DNA of 64,000 nucleotides from Ampullaceana balthica (taxonomy: Eukaryota > Mollusca > Gastropoda > Lymnaeidae): assembly GCA_944989445.1 (NCBI GenBank), contig CALYLW010000011.1:382501-446500 (forward strand), read 5' to 3'. How positions within the stretch are numbered: position 1 is the first letter of the stretch; each line of letters begins with the position of its first letter. The translations under genes were made by a program, and so were the position numbers. Positions 48,881 through 60,923 of this stretch are shown here, piece by piece. The notes beneath the pieces are model-generated. The model saw nothing but the letters and a program-made list of their open reading frames with translations. It did no database searches and was not told where the DNA came from.

Positions 48881-51800
48881 CTTTCGGGCTTGCCTCTTCT
48901 TTTCTGCGGAGGTGATCCTATTTGCCTCGTATGACCTGGCACCTTTGTGGATGGAAGAACGCCAGGTGGAACGGTCCATTGCAGCAAGTTCCCAAGTGTC
49001 TGGGTTTATGGCAAACGCTTTCAGTGAGACTTTCAGTGTGTCTTTGTAGCGTTTCTTTTGCCCACCATGGGACCGCTGGCCATGCTGGAGCTCGCCATAG
49101 AAGAGTCTCTTTGGCAGTCTCTCGCCTGGCATTCGGACCACGTGCCCTGCTCAACGAAGCTGGGACTGCATCAGGAGTGTGAATATGCTGGGGAGACCTG
49201 CCTTGGTCAGTATCACTGTGTCTAGTATTTTATCCTGCCACTTTATGCCGAGGATCTTCCTGAGGCTTGTTGAATGAAAGTGGTTAAGCTTCCTAGCATG
49301 GCGCTGATACACAGTCCATGTTTCACACGCATATAGCAGTGTGGGGAGCACCACCGCCCTGTACACTTTCAGCTTGGTCTGGATGGTATGCCTCTTCTGT
49401 TCCAGACATTTGGGTACAACCTGCCAAAAGTGGAGCTGGCTCTGGCAATTCTGACGCTCACTTCGTCATCGATGGTGACATTTTGCGACAGTGTGCTGCC
49501 TAGGTATGAGAACCGTTGAACTGTGTTGAGTCTCTGGCCGTTGACAGTGATGTTGGGCTCAACGTAGGGCCTTCCAGGCGCAGGCTGATGGAGGACTTCA
49601 GTCTTCTTGGTGTTGATCGTCAGACCAAAGTTTGTGCAGGCGCTGGAGAACAAGTTAACGCTGCGTTGCATGTCGGCTTCTGAGGCAGCATTGAAGGGCA
49701 CAGTCATCAGCAAACAGGAGGTCTCTGATGATGTCTGTCATAACCTTGGTTTTTGCATGGAGCCTCCGAAGGTTGAACATTTTGCCATCTGTGCGGTACC
49801 TCAGGTTAACACCAACACCCTCGTCTCCGAAGGCCTCTGTCGGCATGGCGGAAAACATGAGGCTAAATAGTGTTGGTGCCAGGACGCAGCCCTGCTTGAC
49901 CCCGTTTGTGACTGTGAAAGGATCAGAAAACTCTCCGCTGTCCTGGACTCTGGCCTGCATGCCCTCGTGGAATTGTCTCACCAAGACGATGAATTTCCTT
50001 GGGCAACCGTACTTGGCCATTATCTTCCACAGACCCTCTCTGCCAACGGTGTCAAAAGCCTTGGTCAGGTCGACATAGGTGGAGAACAGGTCGAAGTTCT
50101 GCTCCTGACATTTCTCTTGCAGCTGCCTGGCAGCGAACACCATGTCGATGGTCCCTCGCTCTTATCGGAAGCAACACTGACTTTCAGGCAAGTGTCCTTG
50201 GTCAAGGTGGACTGTGAGGCGGTTGAGCAGGATTCTGGCAAGGATCTTTCCTGCGATAGATAGCAGGGATATGCCTCTGTGGTTGTCACAAGCCTGTATA
50301 CTTCCTTTTTGTTTATAAAGATGTATGATGGAGGCATCTTTGAAGTCCTGCGGGATCGTCTCTTGCTGCCACACCAAGAGAAATAGATGGTGGAGCCTTT
50401 CAGTCAGGGCTGTTCCTCCCTCCTTGTAGACCTCAGCTGGTATGGCGTCAGAACCAGGTGCTTTGCCACTGGAGAGAAGATAAATTGCTTTCTGGGTCTC
50501 GAGCAAGGTTGGGGGGTCATCCAGTGCTTTGTTTGTGGGCACTTGGGGAAGACGATTGATGGCTTCTTCGTTGATTGTCGAAGGGCGATTTAGGACGCTT
50601 TCGAAATGTTCGGCCCACCTCTTCAAGATCTTCTCTTTGTCTGTGATGAGAGTGTTACCGTCTGCGCTGAGGAGGGGGTTTGATCCTGAGGGCGTGGGGC
50701 CATACACTTCTTTCAAAGCGTTGTAGAAGTTTTTATAGTCACGCTTGTCTGCATAGCCTTGGATCTCGTCGGCTTTGTTGCTGAGCCAATCGTCATGTAT
50801 CTGACGGAGCTTTTGCTGTAAAGTCCTGCGTATGTTGTTGAGTGCATCTCTCCTTGCCGTGGACCTGGGATTGTTGAGGTAAGCTTGGTGTAGGAGGTGT
50901 TTCTCATCCAATAACTGCTTGATGTCTTCGCAGTTCTCATCGAACCGGTCCTTATGTTTCCTGGTCTGGTGCCCCAGAGTCTCTGAAGCTGTGGTGTAAA
51001 TCAGCTCTCTGAGTGACGCCCAATCTTCCTCCACGTTCTGGTTGCCTGGAGAGGTGGATTTCAAGCGCTCTTCCGGAGCATCCACCAAGGACTGCTTGCA
51101 GCTGGCGGTCATTAGTTTGGCAACATTTAGCCGCTTGGGGGCCTTCTTCCCTTGCGGGCGCCGTTTCGGCTGAATGCGGATGTTGAGCTTGGTGATGATG
51201 AGGCGGTGGTCTGTCCAGCATTCAGCGCCGCACATGGACTTGGTCACTCGTACACCCTGCCTTTCCCTCTTCCTCACGATGGCGTAGTCAATACGATGCC
51301 AGTGCTTCGAGCGGGGGTGCATCCATGACGTCCGATTACGGGTTGGGAGGCGGAAGATCGTGTTGGTGATCAGCAGTTCATGTTCAGCGCAGGTCTGGAG
51401 TAAAAGAAGACCGTTGCTGTTGCAGTGACCCACTCCATGATGACCAAGGACTCCTTCCCAGGTAACGTTGTCTTTGCCAACTCTTGCGTTGAAGTCGGCA
51501 ATGAGAGTGTGAAGTTCTTCATAAAACTTTGCCTTCACTTTATCTGTATTAGTCATGGTTGGAGCGTAGGCACTGATGATGGTGAGGTGTTTCTTTCCAG
51601 CCAGTGGGAGTTTCATGGTCATGAGCCTGTCGTTCACTCCCTTGGGAAGTCCAGCCAGCTTTCCGACAAGAGTTGTCTTAACTGCAAACCCAACGCCTGC
51701 TTCACGCCTCTCCTCGCTTGGTCTGCCACTCCAGTAAAATGTGTAGCCAGATCCTCTTTCACAGAGCTCTCCTTCTCCCGCGAGCCTGGTCTCGCTCAGG

Positions 51801-52015
51801 GCTGCGACGTCGATGCCGTATCTAGCGAGTTCTTTTCCAATCAGGGCTGTTCTCCTCTGGGGTCTGTCCGCATCGTCCCTGTCCATGAGTGTGCGCACAT
51901 TCCATGCGCCCAATATAAGAGGAACTATCCTCGTTTGCTTTTTTTTTGTTTCGACCGCTGGTATAGGGTCCCCACCAGCCGCGGTATGCTGGCTAGGGTA
52001 AGCTGGAGCAGGCAA
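48878..52015 (-). pseudogene. LINE polyprotein: AP endonuclease + reverse transcriptase, inactivated
   Basis: From ATG 52015 the first open stretch has 617 codons. It begins with an endonuclease: [15 protein letters not shown], a YAPT block, [16 protein letters not shown] and WTDHRLI give the metal-binding and catalytic Asn, Glu, Asp and His positions. Reverse transcriptase starts near codon 490 ([24 protein letters not shown]), continues through TYVDLTKAFDTVGR, KQGCVLAPTLFS and the FADD active site at 49703-49714, and ends with a LLYACETW and a DRSTWRSS segment. Four lesions are visible: an in-frame TAA at 50162, a one-base shift near 49693, a compensating shift near 49392, and a TGA at 49151 where related elements have Trp. 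The copy cannot make the full enzyme but the lesions are few, so it is fairly young. Overlapping plus-strand frames are antisense shadows. Confidence 0.93.
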
Positions 52016-52756
52016 TGTTTAGGGCACCTTTTCTAGCCCCTTCCTCATGCCATGGAGGTGAGCAGTGCATTCCTGAAGAGGGCTGCTCAGTCGCCCAGGG
52101 GGCTGCCGGACTCCACCGCTGCTCCGTGTCAGCGAAGAACGACCCAATGCCCTGGGCCGCCTGTGTGCAGGGTTGCGGCTACGGCTCCCAGTGTACCCAC
52201 ACCTGCCGCTTCGTCGCTTGCCTGTCGCCACAGGACTTGTCGGTGACTGATGGGATGGGATGGATGACAAAAGTGACTTGCGCGATGACTTGGATTAAAG
52301 TGAGAAAGAGTTGCGCAGTTCGTCGATCTCACTCTCACGCCCGAGACCATCTTGATCCAGCGGCAGGACAAAGTCGAGACGGCTGGTGATGGAGACGGGT
52401 GCAGTGGATGGCCATGATGTCCTGTGTGTCTTGTCATGCCCTTAGCGTCCCACAACGCTTTGCTGAGAATCGCCTTTTTGACCGTTGACCAACTAGTGGT
52501 TCGTCCGCTCTGTATACCGAATTCAGTCTTTACGTGCATAGGTAGACATACCTAGATCACCGAGGGTTTGAGACCCGTCGGCTACCCTCACCAGGTTTAG
52601 CCAGCCAGTCGAAGCCGTTGCCCGTTGGGGTGTATGGGGTGCTCAAGGCGGGGTAGCACCTCCGGTGGGGGAACACGTCGTACTCTCTTGGGGGTAGTTT
52701 GTCCACCCTTGGTCCCCACTTGTAACTCAGCTCTCACCAGTGGCTCCTAGAAACTG
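52016..52756 (-). other. 5' leader of the LINE
   Basis: About 740 bp between the element's 5' end and its first ATG. It is richer in G and C than the host DNA, with no convincing open frame. In full-length LINEs this part holds the internal promoter; no specific motif is called. Confidence 0.6.
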
Positions 52757-52875
52757 TCTAACGGGGTATAAAGATAGACACTTAACTCTAACGGGGTATA
52801 AAGACAGACACTTAACTCTAACGGGGTTTAAAGACAGACACTTAACTCTAACGGGGTTTAAAGACAGACTCTCAC

Positions 52876-53403
52876 AGTAGGAAGCGATCTCAATGATCTG
52901 GTTAAGAATTACTCGGAGAAAAGATATGTTCGGGTATTTTGATGGTAGGGTTGATGCTTACACTAAGACGCCGCTGGTTCATGATCTAGGATTAACAGAT
53001 TTCAGTATGACGAAAGTTCGTGTCTTCAAGGGTTACCCCAGTTTTAACCGAAGGAAGCATACGCAGAGTCGCAGCAACCCAAGTTCGCTGTGAAATCTGT
53101 TGTCGGTGATTTGCGAAGCTCCGTTCACAAACTCGTTTTCTGTATTTCAATTGAATCTCGTGGGTCAGATAGCCGTTTTGAAAGTTGGTCTTATAAAGGA
53201 TTAAGACGTGATTTTAAGGTGAATAGTATGAAACTAGTCAACTAGGGGAAAAAATGAATTCCATGAAGGTATTGATAGTGTTCTTGAATTATGAGTTGTA
53301 TGCACATGCTTACGTTTAGATTTCTTCAAATTCGGTTCATCGTTTTATTGCTCGCAAAGGTATATTATTTTAGCCCACCCCACCACAATTTTACCTTTTA
53401 AAA
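52876..53403. other. Non-coding DNA, no feature recognised
   Basis: Unique-looking sequence between two tandem arrays; short open frames only. Confidence 0.4.
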
Positions 53404-53613
53404 CCATACCTAACTATATCCCCCTCTCCTGCACCATACCTAACTATATCCCCCTCTCCTGCACCATACCTAACTATACCCCCTCTCCTGCACCATACCT
53501 AACTATACCCCCCTCTCCTGCACCATACCTAACTATACCCCCCTCTCCTGCACCATACCTAACTATACCCCCCTCTCCTGCACCATACCTAACTATACCC
53601 CCCTCTCCTGCAC
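53404..53613. repeat. 30-bp minisatellite, about 7 copies
   Basis: Unit contains ccatacctaactataccccc followed by ctctcctgca. Early copies read tatcccc, later copies tacccccc; one copy is a base shorter. Confidence 0.94.
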
Positions 53614-56600
53614 CATTTTTCATTCTGCTTGAGAAGGTCATTTATCAATCATGGCTCTGGCAGTGACAGAGTTTTTTTTGTAGCCTCGATCCCCTAAAGA
53701 AAAGGTGTGAACAGGCAGAAATGGGATTTTATCTGGTGGTAAAGGCCCATTAACTCTGTTTTATCTAACCATCTCAAAAAACGAATATCGAAATCGATTT
53801 CCATGTATCGGAATCATACCCCAGCCTTGGTTAACTGTTTTGTTGGATGTAACTGGTATCGAATCCCAGATTACCTGGACCGCCATGGAGATTTCATGCA
53901 TGAATTCCATGAAACGTTTAAAGGCCAAATACATTAAGTTGGGACACATCAGTTCTATAGGGCCGTTGGTGATTTGTGAGAAAATTCCATATCTTCAAAT
54001 CTGTCATTCGTTTGTTGAATCGTGGCTTAGTCTCACCACCGTTTCAGCTTACGACTGACTATTCGCCTAAGGAAACCACACACACACATCACAAAATGTT
54101 GATGTACATATACATCCACATATACATGTACATATACCGACAGAGCATTCTATACCACTCCGTTTATGTGGGGCTTCGTAACGTTAACTAATTCCACTAA
54201 AATTTGACAACAGTGTTTCCAAACTTTGTATGTGGTTTCCTCTGCTCAGAATTTATCGTGCGCCTGACATCGCCAAGTTAAGTTTTTTGACGGCGCATAT
54301 CACGTCTGTTACCATCGAATGCGTCGCAAACACCGCAGGCTGTTTATACGGGGCTGTGCGCCACCGGCGGTTCACCCAACTGTAGATAAATAGCCGGGTT
54401 ACCCCCGTCACGGGTATCATGACCCACCCGGGGGCCCGAGCGTGACCGACTCCGACGCGCCGGGCCGTGGAGGCCCCACTTGTTACCACGTTTGGAGTTT
54501 TACCAATATGGCACATGAAAAAAATGTTATCTGTTGTCTACCCCATGGTGATAGAAAGAAAAGAGGTATGGTGGCACAAATGTTGTAGCTTTATTCTCAT
54601 ATCGTTCATTATTAATGAGCTCAAGAGTTTGCGTGTGTGTGTGTGTGCGTGTTTGTGTGTGTTTGTTTAAAGATTTCTTTTTAAATTAGTAATTTATGGT
54701 GAAAATACACAATTATTTTTGTTGAACAAATTTTCATTTTAGGGTACAATAATATTCACATTGACATTTAAAAAAAAATTGTATAGAATGTATTTATATA
54801 TTTTAAGAATAATTTTGTTAGATTTTACTATAAACATTAATATAAAATGTGCGCACAATTTGTTTCATTGTAAATAATAAATTTCTTAACAATTATAATT
54901 ATTTTATTCTTACAAAATTCAATTTTATTAGAAAAGCCTAACATTTTGTTTTATTAAATGAAGATTTCCTGTACATAATCCTAGCTATAACAACTCAACA
55001 GATATCCCCGTATCGCTGATTTAGCGAAACACAAGAACCCAGTCCCAGGCAGAACAGTCCTGCACACTTGCCCCCACCAGCGTGTCACAGACACCAGACC
55101 GTGACACCGACCAGTATGTTTTTATTCTACGCCGAGTCTGTCCGTGTCACTCGGGTACTCAGTCATGCGAGCGCGAAGCTCCTTCAGCCGAGTTCATTAC
55201 TGGGGGAGACTGTGTGAATAGCCGCCCTTATTCACGACGAGGGGCCCTCGCCATTCAATGAAAAGGGTTTGAGATGCGATTAAAGATAACAGCTCCGACG
55301 TATCTTGACTCGTCGAGATGGCAATCAACGATTAAAACGGTCCTCATCATTTTCTTCCCCATGGTCGCCATTCATCCGCGACAATCGGGACGAGTTTTCT
55401 CCCCCCCCCCAACCACCCCAATTTTTTATGATGAATATTATCATATTTTTGTAGCTCCCCCCGTCTCTCTCGTGTCCATGTCAATGAATGGTGACGCTGC
55501 ACATGGAATAGCATGCTGTCTGAGTTGTGGCCACGGGCGTGATCTCGCCCACAAGACGGCGTCAGATGGGAAATCCTGTTATAGAAAAATTTTCAATTAA
55601 GCCGTGTTACGGCCTGTGTGTACAACTTCACGGCTATTAGCTTCATTCTACAGTCGATCGCACTTTTAATCTAAAATCTACTTGCAATAGCGCAATGAGA
55701 AATTTTTTTAAGTTGAAATCGTCATTCCGATTTGATCCCTACATTTTATGTTTGAGGGAGTTTAGAAACTTTATTTGCATGTTGTTTCAGTAAAATTTTA
55801 ATTACATTTATTCTGGAGTCATTATTATAGATCGTATTTCTCAATTTTTTAGTTTGTGGTATTGTGGGTCTGTGTGGTAGTTGGATTAAGGTTTGCTAGA
55901 GGTGTGTGTGGAAATCTATTCACCTGTAGCACATCCCCCACAAGTGCAACATTTGCTCCCGTACCCAGGTAAAAACTCGCTGGGCGATGAATGTTAGAGA
56001 AGACGCCATTGGGGCACTCGCATTTGTTCGAGACGGTCAAGCTCAGAGGCAAATTGTTAACACGAGTGTTATTTTTGCTTTAATGACCGGAAGTCGGACG
56101 CCACGGGCCCTGACGAAAAGTAGGTCACCCCGGTCTGATGAACTCACCGCACTACCCTCCCCCCCGGGCGCCCCCCTCGAGACACGGCCGTGGAGAGACT
56201 TGTTTGTTTTTGGTACGGTTGGCTGGAGCACGTCATCCCCGTGTCCCCAAGGTAAACAAACCGGGTCTGGACACACGGACAGACACGCGGCGTTTGTAAC
56301 GGTTTCCAGGAGGTGCCAAACGAGCTGTTCGAGAAAGTTTGTTTTTCCAGGCGATGACTGGGAAAATAATTCCAAGGCAGGATTTTTAAAAAAAATTTAG
56401 CATGCAGTTTTCTGTCACTTATTTCACTTTTAACCTATTGCCTATTGCTGAGGAATGCAACTTGTAATATAATTGTGTGAATGAAAAGCTTGAAGAGTTC
56501 GGATGAAACCTCGAGGGAAAACTCCAAATATTGCCAGCTTTAAACTAGGAGTCATTTAATCCCTCGTATGCGGTAAATAAGATGTTTCCCGCATTCCAAT

Positions 56601-58120
56601 GTGAAGATAAATATCTTTCTCACTCGATTCTTAACATGAAACATGTTTACTTCTGGGGTTTTTTTCCCCATAAACACGAGGCATTTTAAAAACAAACCAC
56701 AACTTGAGACCCCCTAGACAAGCGGATCTGGTATCGTCAAGCTGTAATCCCTTCGATATGCCTCACTTATCAGTCACACCGTGTTAACATGCACTTCCCC
56801 CACCCACCCCCACCCTCCCCCCCACCCTCCCCCCCACCCTCCCCCCCCCACATAAGCCTCATCATGGGCTTCACCGTTTCTTCTCCCGTATTTTGTAGCC
56901 CTAAGATGTAAGTTTCCCTAGCCCCACAGGGAACGTGAGTCTGATTGGGCCAATTAACTGCTTCTAATCTCTTCCCGCGCATGCACTACAAGCATCAGGA
57001 TGGATCCAGCAATTGGCCTTCAAACCGCTGATAATCTCTTGCGATAAACACCTCTCTCTAAACATTCCGCTTTTAAAAACGGTGTTTGTCAATCAGCTAT
57101 TCATAGAAGAAGGGAGGCTATTAAGGAAAAGTGTACTCCTGCGGAAAAAAACAAACCATGTAACATTTCATTCCGCCGTCGCCCCCGTCGTGACTTGAAA
57201 GTCATGTGTCTTAACGCGATGGCCTCCCTGCGTTGTCGCCACTGGGGGGTGGAGGAGGGTCATAGGGCGTAATTAGATTTCAATGGCCCGACTTTTCTGG
57301 CCTGTTAGAGGTGAAAGCGCCCTTGATTCCAATTTGTTCCGGTCCCCTGGCTTGCCAAAATACAAGCTGAATTGATCAAGCCGACCAGATTAATATTAGC
57401 CGGCCCTCAAGTGTTTTTAGGGTCTGTCGGGGAGAAAGGGAAACGTGTAATGCTTGACAAGACCCGTAGACGTCACCAAAATTATGGAGAATTTCTTTAT
57501 GAATGCTATAGATACACCAGTTTTTTTTTACAAATAGTAAATACAAAAACATCAGTTTCCAAACATTGTATGTGGTTTACTCTGTTCAGTATGTAAATAT
57601 AACACTTACCGGGGTCTCGCACGAAAGATAGCTTCTTTTTTAAAAAAAAGTAATATCTTTTGTTTTCATATTTGTTTGAAGTACATTTTTAAGACCGACC
57701 CGTATGTCATTTCTATGAGAGAATAATTGAGGTTATCTTTCTTTGCCAAATCCGCTCTCGGTGATGCAGATTTCTTTCAGAAACTCTTCCCATTTATTTT
57801 TGTCCAAAGCTCTCCTTTGAGATCCATTCCATTCCTCGCTCCTCCCCCCCCCCACGGCTCTTATCTATGGGCGTGCAAAGTTCCTTTACTCAGCAGCTCC
57901 TTTGATAATCATGAAGATGATGGGTTTTTTCTACAGCGCTCTCTCTTCATGCTTTTCCGACATGCTCGTTGCGCACTGATGTCCAAAAAATCTCAAAAAT
58001 AAAAAAAAAGGTCTTCAATTATTTTTTTTAAAATGTGTCTTTCTTGTCAAACTTTTTTAAAATTTCGGAAGACTGTTCCTTGAGTTTGGTGCAGCTGATT
58101 CAAAGGAGCTTACGCCTAGG
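53614..58120. other. Intergenic DNA without recognised genes
   Basis: Contains (CA)/(TG) runs near 54078 and 54627-54668, C-rich tracts near 55403 and 56797-56850, and several G/C-richer non-repetitive stretches (54240-54480, 55010-55270, 55980-56340, 56940-57420). The last contains TAATTA, GATTAATATTA and CTGATAATC homeodomain-type cores. None codes for a recognisable protein. They are possible regulatory DNA, but this cannot be tested here. Confidence 0.4.
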
Positions 58121-58189
58121 CACAGGCGTCACTAGGGTTGGTGTCACCCAGGGGGCCCGCCCCCACCGCACCCCCCTAGTCACGCCACT
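58121..58189. mobile_element. Very short hAT-like MITE relic
   Basis: 69 bp with imperfect inverted ends (aggcgtcactaggg and cccctagtcacgcc), flanked by the identical 9-bp sequence acgcctagg at 58112-58120 and 58190-58198. Ends of the AGTGGCGT-type are common in hAT-like MITEs. The duplication probably represents 8 bp plus a chance match. Confidence 0.65.
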
Positions 58190-60111
58190 ACGCCTAGGGA
58201 TTTCCGCCTGTGTCCATCCACTCCGGGAACTTTCAGAAGGGACAACATTGAGGAACGCAGCCCCTTTAAAGATACGTCATGTTTGGAAGTTAATTCCTTC
58301 AAATATAACGACAACATGGCCTCTAAATGTGACTTGAAAAATCAGGACACAAACCTGCGAAAGTGTAGTATTAAATTGTTTTAAAACTTTTTAATTCTAA
58401 TAAAGACTTTGAACATTTAGCAAAAATAAATACAAACAAAAATTATTATTTTTTACTTAGAAGATGATTTGTGCTAGTAGGATTTAACTAGATCCTGGTC
58501 TCAGGGGAGAGAAGTCCATCGGGAACAAATTACCTTACGTTAATGATGATTACTGTGTCGTCCTGTGTAAGTCATCTTTCTAGCCACCAAACCCAGTGAT
58601 AGCACATTAAAACTATAGGAAATGAATTGTTTTGTGTCGTGTTTTAATCTTTCCTCATCATATTTCACAGCTCTCAATGGCTTTTATCACCATTTCGATG
58701 TTGCAACTTTTTTTTTACATCAAAATAAGATTACTATGAAAATAATGATTTTTCAAATGGGTTTTGAAACAAAAAATTAATTAAATAAAGGAGTCTACTA
58801 ATTGTTTAAGAAAATCAACAATAGTATTTCTTTTCCCGTATTTATTCACTACAGAATAAACCAGACTGGCTGTCATAAAATACAAAACACAGACAGACAG
58901 ACACACTAACACAATTGTGTCAAGAGACTCTCAAATATTTAGTCAGTCTGATGCATATTTTGTAACTGAGACTGAAATCATTTTTGTTGTTAAAATTTTG
59001 TCAGTGTAATGTAACATCATAATTCAATGTAAAACAAAGATGCAACATTACACCAATTTCATGTTACAACAGGACAATACGGTACAGCGGTACATGCTAT
59101 AAGTGTTAAGTATCACAATTTAAGAATCGTTGATCTGGTTGTATTTTTTTAAATAAAATAATTTTGTGAGAAATAAGTTGGAAGTTTAAAGCTAATTACT
59201 ATTTTGTATGTTTTGTTTCTCCCCGTTATGTCTTTCAGTTGTAGAAGCAGGAAACAACATTAATCGTAAAATAATAAAACGTTTATTTAAACTTATTTTA
59301 TGTTTCCAAAATATATTTATGGATTTACAGTTTCATGCAGGTTGCTAAAGATATATGTATTGTTATAGCTTCATAAAGATTACTAAAGATATGATATGCA
59401 TGTTTATGGTTACACACAAAGTCCCAAAATACGCGTATGTTACTCGTTACATACATATTCTCAATACTATTACTATTTGTATGTTTTAAGTTGTGTATGT
59501 ACCGTAGACCGTATACTCGGGGTTACCCTGGATGTCATTTAAAATAAAAACAACTCATATAACATTTTAGGTAAAAAAAATTAAGGGCCCTGTTAAAAAA
59601 AGTTACCTCACTATTTTGTTATTCTATCCAAAGACATTTAATTTATTTTCATAAACATATTTTACCCCTGATAAAATCCATTACCTCCAAAAAGATCCTT
59701 TAAAAAGATGTGATACTAGCCCCATATAATAATGCTGTTGTACAAGAAACCCATTCTTTCTTGAAAACCTCTACCGGACATTATCCCATTCCCCCAGCGC
59801 AATCTAGTTCCCTGGAGGGGTAACTATACTTGTATAGCATTTAATTTAATCGGATCCCTTTCCGGATGGGGTTCCATTCCCCGTATGATCCCATTTCAGC
59901 TTCTCTTACATTTTTCTTTTAATCTGGTTCCAGGTAAAATGAATTTATCTACCAAATGTGGCTAAGGCTAAGTTCACCAAAACACAAAGTCGCGTTTTTT
60001 GCTCTCCTACACGTAATTCTATTCTCTAGAAAATTCCAGTTTTAAATTATTGCTAACCCCATACCCAACAACAGCAATTCGTAACAACCTATTCTTCGGC
60101 GTAACTATTTT
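58190..60111. other. AT-rich non-coding DNA
   Basis: No gene, RNA or repeat family recognised. Confidence 0.4.
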
Positions 60112-60310
60112 TACGCGGTGGTCCAGCGGTACCGCGCTGGACTGCCGAACCGAGACAGAAGAGAGTCAAGGGTTCTATTAACTGTGCTGGCAAGGCCCTC
60201 GGGGCATTGTGCTAGCCACACAATCCCTTGCGCGTTGGTGGTGGCTAAATAAAACTTGTGAACGCTACTTCACTTGCCCCATAGTCCGTCATGGACTGGA
60301 AAGGGGGTTA
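60112..60310 (+). mobile_element. tRNA-derived SINE
   Basis: The 5' part has a good polymerase III A box (tggtccagcggt) and, about 55 bp later, a weaker B box (gggttctatta instead of GGTTCGANTCC). The body, cttcacttgccccatagtcc then ggactggaaaggg, is shared with 3850-3925 and is typical of mollusc tRNA-SINEs. The tRNA-like part does not fold as an intact tRNA gene, so a tRNA call is not made. Confidence 0.65.
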
Positions 60311-60743
60311 TTATATTATAAAATAGATGTTTACAAGAAATGCACACCTTTAACCAATCTTCATTTCTTGTCATTTATTGTAAAGATGGACCATGTTTGG
60401 GACCCATACTATCATCAGACCAGGGGGTTTCCCTTTTTAAAATCAGTATGAAAAATAACGGAATAAGTTTTTAAACTTTTTCTTAGTAAGATAGGTTTAA
60501 AAAATAATGAATATTTTTCATAATTGTGAACTATTGAATTTTCTCGAACAATTTAGATAATCTCTAAATGAAGTTAATTTTAAGGATAATTCATAACCTG
60601 ACAAAAATGAGACTTACAATAAAATCGGTTTCAAATATAACGGATATCTTGCAAAGAATGGAAGTATAGAGTTTTCTAGAACACTTTAGGACACTCCGCC
60701 TCCTTTTTTTTCACGTTGGTTATATTATACAGATAAAGATTAA

Positions 60744-60923
60744 TCTAAAACAACAAATAAACACGGAGATAAAAACACTTTAATTATTCCGTATGCAAGA
60801 ACAAACACATACAAATTCTCGTTCTTCCTGTCTGGAACCCGGGCGTGGAATGGGTTGCCTGATCAAACAAGGAAAACCAACACACTATCAACATTAAAAA
60901 CTCTAATAAAAATGCTAGACTAG
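60744..60923 (+). pseudogene. LINE reverse-transcriptase C-terminus (Jockey/CR1/L2 type)
   Basis: The frame reads HGDKNTLIIPYARTNTY, then KFSFFLSGTRAWNGLPD, and stops at TAG 60921. The FSFF-x4-R-x-WNGLP pattern with a preceding IPYART is the standard end of the reverse-transcriptase ORF in Jockey/CR1/L2-type LINEs. The rest of the ORF is missing upstream (5' truncation). The sequence following the stop is the family's 3' UTR, also found alone at 35686-35776. Confidence 0.78.

Larger units (their letters stand above)
46433..52756 (-). mobile_element. AP-endonuclease LINE, near full length, minus strand
   Basis: The element runs from its 5' end at 52756 to its 3' end at 46433, flanked by the 11-bp target duplication tctaacggggt. 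Without the 2.27-kb insertion inside it, it is about 4.05 kb. It has a 5' leader of about 740 bp, one long coding region (endonuclease, reverse transcriptase, C-terminal C2H2-type finger) and a short tail with no long poly(A). A single ORF with an AP endonuclease is the layout of RTE-like elements, and such sequences are often annotated as craniofacial development protein 2-like in invertebrates. The exact clade is not certain from motifs alone. Confidence 0.88.
46401..52875. repeat. 30-bp minisatellite split by a nested transposon cluster
   Basis: One unit (ggtataaagctggcacttaa then ctctaacgg) lies at 46401-46432 and about four units (ggtataaagacagacactta then actctaacgg) at 52757-52875. Between them lies a LINE that itself contains two DNA transposons. 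The duplicated target tctaacggggt (46422-46432 and 52757-52767) falls inside the repeat unit, so the empty site can be reconstructed as a continuous array. Confidence 0.88.

Noticed and set aside
49607..50263. Plus-strand open frames across the LINE
   Set aside because: They are antisense shadows of the endonuclease/reverse-transcriptase frame.
60112..60185. tRNA gene
   Set aside because: An A box is present, but the B box is poor, no complete cloverleaf can be drawn, and the sequence continues into a SINE body found elsewhere in the window.
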